A stretch of 11,077 nucleotides of DNA, from NCBI GenBank assembly GCA_900545995.1, contig URBM01000063.1:1-11077 (forward strand). Direction: 5' to 3'. Each line of letters begins with the position of its first letter. Position 1 is the stretch's first letter. This document shows positions 6,015 to 11,077 of this stretch, in pieces. Origin of the DNA: an uncultured Collinsella sp. (GTDB lineage: Bacteria; Actinomycetota; Coriobacteriia; Coriobacteriales; Coriobacteriaceae). A program made the translations under genes and the position numbers. The notes under the pieces were generated by a model. That model did no database searches. It saw only the letters and a program-made list of their open reading frames with translations, and had not been told where the DNA came from.

Positions 6015-6174
6015 GCCACGAAAACGGCCCATCTACTACGTTTAACCCGCATGGGTCGACCATAACCGAGTTTTCGCAAAATACGCAAGCCGTCTACCTG
6101 CGGTTTTAATTTCGCGATGTTCCGTATGGTCGGGGGTAACCGGTCAAACGTAGTAGATAGGCCCATTTCGTGGC
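6015..6174. repeat. Long palindromic repeat B, copy 2
   Basis: Arms of 33 bp (6015-6047 and 6142-6174) pair with four mismatches. The arm sequence is unrelated to copy 1, but total length (160 against 158 bp) and core position (74 against 73 nt from the left end) are kept. The core is at 6089-6112 in the same orientation as copy 1. An inner perfect pair CGACCATA (6058-6065) with TATGGTCG (6125-6132), then TCGC/GCGA and CCG/CGG, suggests a nested fold. Confidence 0.8.
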
Positions 6175-6196
6175 AAGCGAGTCAACTCAGGGCACA

Positions 6197-6218
6197 GGGT
6201 AGCAAAAAGCCCCGTCCC
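6197..6218 (-). repeat. GGGACGGGG repeat C, right inverted copy
   Basis: Read on the minus strand this is GGGACGGGGC, a T-run, then GCTACCC, the inverted counterpart of 4408-4432 with two fewer bases in the middle. The pair brackets about 1.8 kb containing the peptidase gene and both B repeats. Confidence 0.6.
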
Positions 6219-6234
6219 AAATTGACTGCTTTTG

Positions 6235-6301
6235 AGTTGCGGTGATATACGGACTGTTTGAGGCTTCTGGCTTGTAAAACAGTCCGCATTTCACCGCAAC
6301 T
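6235..6301. repeat. Palindromic repeat A, copy 2
   Basis: Arms of 25 bp (6235-6259 and 6277-6301) pair with two mismatches around a 17-nt loop. The foot AGTTGCGGTGA matches repeat A copy 1, while the inner arm (CGGACTGTTT) is different. It ends 14 bp beyond the folC stop, so it may also serve as the folC transcript end. Confidence 0.75.
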
Positions 6302-6315
6302 GATGAGGGGATGGG

Positions 6316-7659
6316 TTAGCGCAGCAGGCCTGCTACTTCGCCGGCTAGGGTGATGGTGCCGGCGGCTACGAAAGGCTCGCCCGCGGCATCGAAAGCCGCG
6401 AGGGCCTCGGGCACGCTCGGGTACACACCGGCAAGCTTGTTGGCGTCCACAAGTGCGGCGAGCTCCTCTGCCGGCAGGGCGCGGTCGGAATCGGTCTGGG
6501 TCACGACTACGCGGGGGAACGCCGGAACCAAAACGTCAACGATACCCGCCACGTCCTTGTCGGCCAGCGCAGCGAACAGCAGCGTGGGGCGATTCTCCAC
6601 GCACGGATCGATCTCATCCAGCGCGCTCACAAAGTTCTCGCAGCTCTGGGGGTTATGGCAGGCGTCGATCAGCTTGAGCGGGTCAGTTCCCAGCACATCA
6701 AATCGGCCCGGCGTGGGGCAGCCCATAAGCGACGCATCGAGCTTGTCATGATCGAGTTCGCGACCCAGATACCCCTCGCAGAGCATAATCGCGCACGCAG
6801 CATTCTGCGGCTGATAGGCCGGCTTGACCATGCTCGACGTATAAATCGCGCATGGCGTGGTACAGCTAAACTCCACTGTATCGCCCACGTGCTCCGGCAC
6901 CTTGGTAGTGTCATGGTTCACCACGAGCGGTACTACGCCGCACTCGCGACAACGGGCATCCATCACGCGCTGAACACTCGCCTCGTGCGTACCCTCGCCC
7001 AGCACAACCAGGCGTCCGGGCTTAATGACTGCAGCCTTCTCCCCCGCAATGGCCTCGAGCGTATCGCCCAAAATACGTGTGTGATCGAGCCCAATGCCCG
7101 TAATGGCAACGGCGACGGGATCGGTCGCACTCGTGGCGTCCCAACGCCCGCCCATGCCAACCTCGAGCACGGCAACATCCACCGAGGCCTCGGCAAACAC
7201 CACAAGCGCAGCAGCCGTCAGCAAGTCAAACGGCGTGATGGAATAGGCGCGCTCCCCCGCCGCCACACGGCGCGCATTCACGCGACGTCCCGCCTCAACA
7301 GCGGCAGAAACACCACGGGCAAACGCCTCATCGCTCACGACGCGTCCATCGACCTCCATGCGGTCGGGATAGCGCACCAGCTGCGGCGACGTATACAGCG
7401 CGGTCTTGAGCCCCTCGCCGCGAAGGATAGCAGCCGAAAAACGCGTGGTCGAAGTCTTGCCATTGGTGCCTGCAACCTGAATGCAATCGAAATACTCGTC
7501 CGGACGACCAAGCTCATCGAGCATATCGACAACCGTCTCAAGCAGAGGACCAGCATCCCCAGAAATCCGCCCCGTATCAGCAGCCAACCCCACAGCCTCA
7601 TCAAACGAAAGCAACTCAAACGAGAAAGGAACGACATAAGACCCAGAACGCTTAGCCAT
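6316..7659 (-). CDS. folC: Folylpolyglutamate synthase / dihydrofolate synthase
   Basis: A 447-residue Mur-ligase-family enzyme that adds glutamate to folates (and may also convert dihydropteroate to dihydrofolate) with ATP in the cytoplasm. The P-loop is GTNGKTST at 64-71, preceded by QVA. Further family motifs are VLEVGMGGRWDAT (about 163-176), GLDHTRILGDT with GEKAAVIKPG (about 187-213) and DACHNPQS (about 331-338) in the C-terminal domain. Length is normal. ATG at 7659 is chosen: GAGGGG lies 10 nt upstream and the protein then begins MAKRSGSY; the ATG at 7680 has no ribosome site. It is downstream of valS on the same strand. A terminator-like hairpin with a T-tract ends 22 nt before the start, which hints at attenuation. 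Confidence 0.93.
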   Translation of the reverse strand: MAKRSGSYVVPFSFELLSFDEAVGLAADTGRISGDAGPLLETVVDMLDELGRPDEYFDCIQVAGTNGKTSTTRFSAAILRGEGLKTALYTSPQLVRYPDRMEVDGRVVSDEAFARGVSAAVEAGRRVNARRVAAGERAYSITPFDLLTAAALVVFAEASVDVAVLEVGMGGRWDATSATDPVAVAITGIGLDHTRILGDTLEAIAGEKAAVIKPGRLVVLGEGTHEASVQRVMDARCRECGVVPLVVNHDTTKVPEHVGDTVEFSCTTPCAIYTSSMVKPAYQPQNAACAIMLCEGYLGRELDHDKLDASLMGCPTPGRFDVLGTDPLKLIDACHNPQSCENFVSALDEIDPCVENRPTLLFAALADKDVAGIVDVLVPAFPRVVVTQTDSDRALPAEELAALVDANKLAGVYPSVPEALAAFDAAGEPFVAAGTITLAGEVAGLLR

Positions 7660-7680
7660 AACCCAAAGTCCCCTCAACAT

Positions 7681-7712
7681 AAAAAGAGGCCCGAATCAAC
7701 AACGAGCCCCTC
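7681..7712 (-). terminator. Terminator or attenuator just upstream of folC
   Basis: On the minus strand GAGG-GG-CTCG and CGGGCCTC form a bulged stem of 8 pairs (one G-U) with a 9-nt loop, followed directly by TTTTT. It may end the valS transcript. An alternative hairpin (7700-7718: GTTG with CAAC, CTC with GAG) would use the same 5' arm, an arrangement expected of an attenuator. Confidence 0.55.
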
Positions 7713-7739
7713 GCGTTGACAATTTCAGCCTTTACCCGA

Positions 7740-7790
7740 TTGCAGCAAGATCAAGGCCACAACCCAGTGGCCCTAACCTACCAGTTGCAA
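7740..7790. repeat. Nested dyad in the valS-folC gap
   Basis: TTGCA (7740-7744) and TGCAA (7786-7790) enclose the 6-bp hairpin GGCCAC/GTGGCC (7755-7772). There is no T-tract and no match to known riboswitches that I recognise. Weak feature, noted because it lies in the valS-folC spacer. Confidence 0.3.
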
Positions 7791-7817
7791 ACAACCACGT
7801 AACCGCACTAGGAGCGG

Positions 7818-7918
7818 CCCGACGCTTTGCTCGATACAAGTTCCGCACGCAAAGGACAGCACTTAATGTGCTGTCCGTCTTGCGCAGGACTGTCCGCAGT
7901 AGCGAGCAAAGCGTCGGG
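7818..7918. repeat. Three-arm palindromic repeat E, downstream of valS
   Basis: Outer arms CCCGACGCTTTGCTCG (7818-7833) and its complement (7903-7918) are perfect over 16 bp. Inside is a perfect hairpin GGACAGCAC-TTAAT-GTGCTGTCC (7854-7876), extended by GCAAA/TTGCG-type pairs, and beside it a small dyad around GGACTGTCC (7887-7895). The element starts 20 bp after the valS stop. A sister with different stems but the same signposts lies upstream of valS. Confidence 0.76.
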
Positions 7919-7937
7919 ACGCGCCCCTCAGTAAGAC

Positions 7938-10634
7938 CTACGAGAAGTCAGCAACCTGAGCAGTCAGCGCCGCCAGGATCTCCTTGAGCTCAGCTGCACG
8001 GTCCCTCTTCTTCTGGACCACCGCGGGCGCGGCCTTAGCCACAAAGCCCTCGTTGGCCAGCGTCTTCTCGCAGCCGGCGAGCTCCTTCTGGGCCGCGGCG
8101 ATCTCCTTCTCCAGGCGCGCCTTCTCGGCCGAAAGATCGACCTTGCCCTCGAGCACCACAAAGACCTCGACGCCGCTGTCGACCACGGCGATGCTCGCAG
8201 CCGGCTTCTCAACGTCGGTGCCCATGACCAGAGAAGCAGTGTTCGCCAGCGGCTCAATCGTCGAGCGCAGGCTCTCGAGCTTCTCGATGTCCTCGGCACC
8301 GGCGCGCACGACCACGTCGAGCTCGGCCTTGGGGCTCAAGCGGTAACGCGAACGCGTGGCGCGGGCGGCGGAAACGACGGCGCGGCACAGCTCAAACGCG
8401 CGCTCGGCGTCCTCGTCAACATACTTAGCGTAGTCGGCGGGCTCGGGCCACTTGGCGATCATGAGCGCCTCGGCGCGGTTCACGTTGCCCTCGGCGTCCA
8501 GATCGAGCACACTCGCCGGCATGTTGTCCCAGATCTCCTCGGTGACAAACGGCATGAGCGGGTGCATCAGGCGAATGGAGGTGTCGAGCACAAAGATCAG
8601 GTTACGCTGCGCCTGCAGACGGCCCTCGCCCTTCAGGCGGGCCTTGGTGACCTCGACGTACCAGTCGCAGACCTCGTTCCAGAAGAACTGCTGCACACCG
8701 CGGGCCATGTCGCCAAAGGTGTAGTTCTCGATGCCCTCGGTGACCATCTTCACGGCCTTTGCCAGGCGGCTGAACATCCAGGCGTCTGCCGGCGTCTCCA
8801 CGACGGGCTCACCGGGCGTGTAGCCCTCCATGTTCATGAGCAGGAAGCGGCTGGCGTTCCAGATCTTGGTCACAAACGACTTGGCCTGGTCGGTACGCGG
8901 GCTGTCGATAAGCTTCTTGGTCTTCTTATCGATGTTCGCGTCAAACTTGACGTCCTGGTTGTTGGTGCACAGCGTAAGCAGGTTGTAGCGCATGGCGTCG
9001 GCGCCGTACATGCCAATGAGGTCCATGGGGTCAACGCCGTTGCCCTTGGACTTGGACATGCGGCTGCCGTCCTTGGCCAGAATCGTCGGGTAGATGACGA
9101 CGTCCTTAAACGGCACCTCGTCCAGGAAGTACAGCGAGCTCATGACCATGCGAGCAACCCACAGCGCGATGATGTCGCGCGCGGTGACGAGCGCCGTCGT
9201 GGGGTGATGCCCCTCGAGCAGCTCCGGCTTTTGCGGCCAGCCCTGCGTGGCGAAGGTCCACAGCTGCGAGCTGAACCAGGTGTCCAGCACGTTCTCGTCC
9301 TGATGCACGTGATGGCCGCCGCACTTAGGGCACACGTCGGTGTCCTCGGTAAGGGCGTCCTCCCAGCCGCAGTCCTCGCAGTAGAACACGGGGATGCGGT
9401 GGCCCCACCACAGCTGGCGGCTGATGCACCAGTCCTTAAGGTTCTCCATCCAGGTGGTGTAGGTCTGCGTCCAGCGCGCAGGGTGGAAAGTGACCTTGCC
9501 GGAGTTGACGGCGTCGAGCGCCGGCCCCTTGAGCTTGTCGACGGCCACGAACCACTGCTCGGACAGCCACGGCTCAAGCGCGGCGTCGCAACGGTAGCAG
9601 TGCATGACGGAGTGATCGAGTTCCTCGACATGATCGAGCAGGTCGTGCTCCTCGAACCACTTGATGACGGCCTCGCGGCACTCGTCGCGATTCATGCCGG
9701 TGAACTCGCCGTAGCCCTCGACGACCACCGCGTGCTCGTCGAAGATGTTGATCTGCGGCAGGTCGTGGGCCTGGCCCATGGCGTAGTCGTTGGGGTCGTG
9801 GGCCGGGGTGACCTTAACGAAGCCGGAACCAAAGTTGGCATCGACGTGCCAATCCTCAAAGATGGGGATCTCGCGGTCAACGATGGGAAGCTTGACGGTC
9901 TTACCCACAAAGGCGGCCTTCTCGGGATCCTTCGGGGAGACGGCGACGCCCGTGTCGCCGAGCATGGTCTCGGGACGCGTGGTGGCGACGACGATGTAGT
10001 CCTGGCCGTTGACCGGCTCGGTCAGCGGGTAGCGCAGGTGCCACAGGTGGCCCTTCTCGTCCTTGTACTCGGCCTCGTCGTCCGAAATGGCGGTGGTGCA
10101 GTTGGGGCACCAGTTGACGATGCGCTTGCCACGGTAGATCAGGCCGTCGTGGTACCAGTCGCAAAAGACCTTGCGTACGGCCTGCGCGTAGTCCTCGTCC
10201 ATGGTAAAGCGCTCGTTGTCAAAGTCGACGGAGCAACCCATGCGCTTGATCTGCTCGACGATGATGCCGCCGTACTCGTGGGTCCAGTCCCAGCAGGCGT
10301 CGACAAACTTGTCGCGACCGATCTCCAGGCGGCTGATGCCCTCACTCTTGAGCTTCTTGTCGACCTTAGTCTGCGTGGCGATACCGGCGTGGTCGGTACC
10401 CAGCACCCAACGCGTGGACTTGCCGCGCATGCGGGCCATACGGATGATGGCGTCCTGGATGGAGTCGTCGGTGGCGTGACCCATATGGAGCTTGCCGGTC
10501 ACGTTGGGAGGCGGAATGGTGACGGTGCAGTCGCCCACGCCCTCACGGCGCTTGTAGTAGCCGCCGTCGAGCCACTTCTGCAGGATCGCCGGCTCGTTGG
10601 TCGACGGATCGTAGTTCTTGGGCATCTCTTCCAT
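7938..10634 (-). CDS. valS: Valyl-tRNA synthetase
   Basis: An 898-residue class I synthetase that charges tRNA-Val. The HIGH motif is HMGH at 50-53 in PPPNVTGKLHMGHA. The CP1 editing domain carries TTRPETMLGDT at about 217-227 and HDPNDY further on. Zinc-binding insertions are HCYRC near 344-348 and the CEDC and CPKC pairs at about 416-438, next to WCISRQLWWGHRIP. The KMSKS motif is RMSKS at 525-529. The last 67 residues form the charged coiled-coil arm (EKARLEKEIAAAQKEL) typical of bacterial ValRS. ATG at 10634 is chosen because GGGAGAG stands 4 nt upstream; the longer frame to 10667 would begin inside repeat E and has no ribosome site. The gene is flanked on each side by a copy of repeat E. 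Confidence 0.96.
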   Translation of the reverse strand: MEEMPKNYDPSTNEPAILQKWLDGGYYKRREGVGDCTVTIPPPNVTGKLHMGHATDDSIQDAIIRMARMRGKSTRWVLGTDHAGIATQTKVDKKLKSEGISRLEIGRDKFVDACWDWTHEYGGIIVEQIKRMGCSVDFDNERFTMDEDYAQAVRKVFCDWYHDGLIYRGKRIVNWCPNCTTAISDDEAEYKDEKGHLWHLRYPLTEPVNGQDYIVVATTRPETMLGDTGVAVSPKDPEKAAFVGKTVKLPIVDREIPIFEDWHVDANFGSGFVKVTPAHDPNDYAMGQAHDLPQINIFDEHAVVVEGYGEFTGMNRDECREAVIKWFEEHDLLDHVEELDHSVMHCYRCDAALEPWLSEQWFVAVDKLKGPALDAVNSGKVTFHPARWTQTYTTWMENLKDWCISRQLWWGHRIPVFYCEDCGWEDALTEDTDVCPKCGGHHVHQDENVLDTWFSSQLWTFATQGWPQKPELLEGHHPTTALVTARDIIALWVARMVMSSLYFLDEVPFKDVVIYPTILAKDGSRMSKSKGNGVDPMDLIGMYGADAMRYNLLTLCTNNQDVKFDANIDKKTKKLIDSPRTDQAKSFVTKIWNASRFLLMNMEGYTPGEPVVETPADAWMFSRLAKAVKMVTEGIENYTFGDMARGVQQFFWNEVCDWYVEVTKARLKGEGRLQAQRNLIFVLDTSIRLMHPLMPFVTEEIWDNMPASVLDLDAEGNVNRAEALMIAKWPEPADYAKYVDEDAERAFELCRAVVSAARATRSRYRLSPKAELDVVVRAGAEDIEKLESLRSTIEPLANTASLVMGTDVEKPAASIAVVDSGVEVFVVLEGKVDLSAEKARLEKEIAAAQKELAGCEKTLANEGFVAKAAPAVVQKKRDRAAELKEILAALTAQVADFS

Positions 10635-10654
10635 ATATCTCTCCCTTGCCCGTC

Positions 10655-10767
10655 GGCGTGTCCGCATGCTTGGTTTTCGCTCGGTCAGGTCCTGACTCGC
10701 ACGAAGAGCACATTAAGTGCTCTTCGGCTCGTGCGGAATCTACGAAAACCAAGCAGGCGGACACGCC
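10655..10767. repeat. Three-arm palindromic repeat E, in the valS leader
   Basis: Outer arms of 25 bp (10655-10679 and 10743-10767) pair with one mismatch. Inside are the hairpin CGAAGAGCAC-ATTAA-GTGCTCTTCG (10702-10726) and the small dyad GTCAG-GTC-CTGAC (10684-10696). Copy 1 read on the opposite strand shows the same signposts: GTCCTG, GCAC-ATTAA-GTGC and GTGCGGAA. It would lie in the 5' leader of valS, 20 bp upstream of the ATG. No T-box consensus is present. Confidence 0.76.
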
Positions 10768-10781
10768 TTAGGTATCGATTA

Positions 10782-10794
10782 CTTCAGTCTGAAG
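10782..10794. promoter_or_regulatory. Small palindrome in the early valS leader
   Basis: CTTCAG-T-CTGAAG is a perfect 13-bp dyad about 15-27 nt after the inferred valS transcription start. It could be an operator half-site pair or a short leader hairpin. Confidence 0.35.
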
Positions 10795-10815
10795 GTACTA
10801 ACTTGACAATCTCAC

Positions 10816-10824
10816 AGAATAGCA
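10816..10824 (-). promoter_or_regulatory. Possible extended -10 promoter of valS
   Basis: The minus strand reads TGCTATTCT, an extended -10. The -35 region is poor (CTTTTC at 17-bp spacing). The spacer holds the dyad CAGG-CATA-CCTG (10825-10836). Transcription would start near 10809, giving a leader of about 175 nt that contains repeat E. Confidence 0.48.
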
Positions 10825-10842
10825 CAGGCATACCTGCCGAAA

Positions 10843-10923
10843 AGGGACAGGTTTATTTTGGTAGGTTTTATCAGGGGAAACGACATTTGCCCATATAAAA
10901 CCGACCAAAATAAACCTGTCCCT
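10843..10923. repeat. GGGACAGG palindrome between clpX and valS
   Basis: Arms of 29 bp (10843-10871 and 10895-10923) beginning AGGGACAGGTTTATTTTGG pair with a single mismatch around a 23-nt loop. The foot GGGACAG is shared with the hairpin at 5968-6002. It lies just upstream of the inferred valS promoter. Sequences with this foot recur between genes in many bacteria and are reminiscent of REP elements. Confidence 0.74.
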
Positions 10924-10930
10924 AAATGGC

Positions 10931-10958
10931 AGGCCCCGCGGTGGTTGCCGCGGGGCCT
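10931..10958 (-). terminator. clpX terminator hairpin
   Basis: AGGCCCCGCGG (10931-10941) pairs perfectly with CCGCGGGGCCT (10948-10958) around a 6-nt loop. It starts 13 nt beyond the clpX stop on the minus strand. The following tail (GCCATTTAGGG) is only weakly T-rich. Confidence 0.66.
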
Positions 10959-10971
10959 GGATTCAAGCTAT

Positions 10972-11077
10972 TTACCCGTAGATGCGCTGGGGCTGCTCTT
11001 CGCCCTTTACGGAGGCTTCGGTCACAATGACCTTGGAAACGCCCTCCTCGCTGGGCAGGTCGAACATCGTCTGCTGC
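10972..11077 (-). CDS. clpX: ATP-dependent Clp protease ATPase subunit ClpX, C-terminal fragment
   Basis: The last 34 full codons of a gene entering from the right edge. The peptide contains MFDLPSEEGVSKVIVTEASV and ends EEQPQRIYG, the typical ClpX C-terminus (compare the MYDLPS...VEKVVI...LLIYG pattern of E. coli ClpX). ClpX is the hexameric unfoldase that feeds substrates to ClpP. The position next to valS and folC agrees with this call. The ATPase motifs lie outside the window, so identification rests on the tail alone. A strong hairpin follows the stop. Confidence 0.85.
   Translation of the reverse strand, partial: QQTMFDLPSEEGVSKVIVTEASVKGEEQPQRIYG

Noticed and set aside
7716..7721. TTGACA as a plus-strand promoter
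   Set aside because: No -10 follows at normal spacing and no plus-strand gene lies downstream.
8562..10898. A 778-codon frame antisense to valS
   Set aside because: ValRS motifs on the other strand are unambiguous; the frame is rich in V, L, G and H as expected from the complement of biased codons.

Overview
The window looks like chromosome of a gut Coriobacteriia member, most likely Collinsella or a close relative. This rests on moderately high GC, the order clpX-valS-folC, protein sequences of actinobacterial/clostridial type, and intergenic spaces filled with long imperfect palindromes. The genus call is inference from recall and was not searched.

Layout. Position 1-117 (minus) is the 5' end of thrS with its own promoter, and a terminator hairpin separates it from a small membrane zinc-ribbon protein gene (350-781, minus). 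A 406-bp gap (782-1187) holds two tandem related hairpins, a third hairpin and two abutting perfect palindromes that look like an operator. Next comes a plus-strand three-gene operon (1188-4408): a GlpA-like FAD dehydrogenase with a C-terminal BFD-type iron-sulfur motif, a pyridine-nucleotide-type FAD oxidoreductase and a DUF1667 cysteine protein. Together they resemble the anaerobic glycerol-3-phosphate dehydrogenase set of clostridia. An M24 Xaa-Pro peptidase gene (4878-5966, plus) sits between two repeat-rich gaps (4409-4877 and 5967-6315). On the minus strand follow folC (6316-7659), valS (7938-10634) and the 3' end of clpX (10972-11077). No tRNA, rRNA, CRISPR array or transposase gene was seen.

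The proteins are mostly housekeeping: two aminoacyl-tRNA synthetases, folate polyglutamylation, proline-peptide turnover and the Clp unfoldase. The redox operon is the one metabolic module; it probably feeds electrons from an alpha-hydroxy substrate such as glycerol-3-phosphate into NAD or a membrane carrier.

The unexplained content is intergenic. At least five hairpin families occur, and three of them (called A, B and E here) occur twice with the same design: a short conserved sequence joined to long paired arms whose sequence differs between copies while pairing is kept. Family B (about 160 bp) and family E (a three-arm design on both sides of valS) are the best candidates for an undescribed element, either a mobile palindromic repeat or a structured RNA. 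All pairings were found by eye; no folding or database search was possible.
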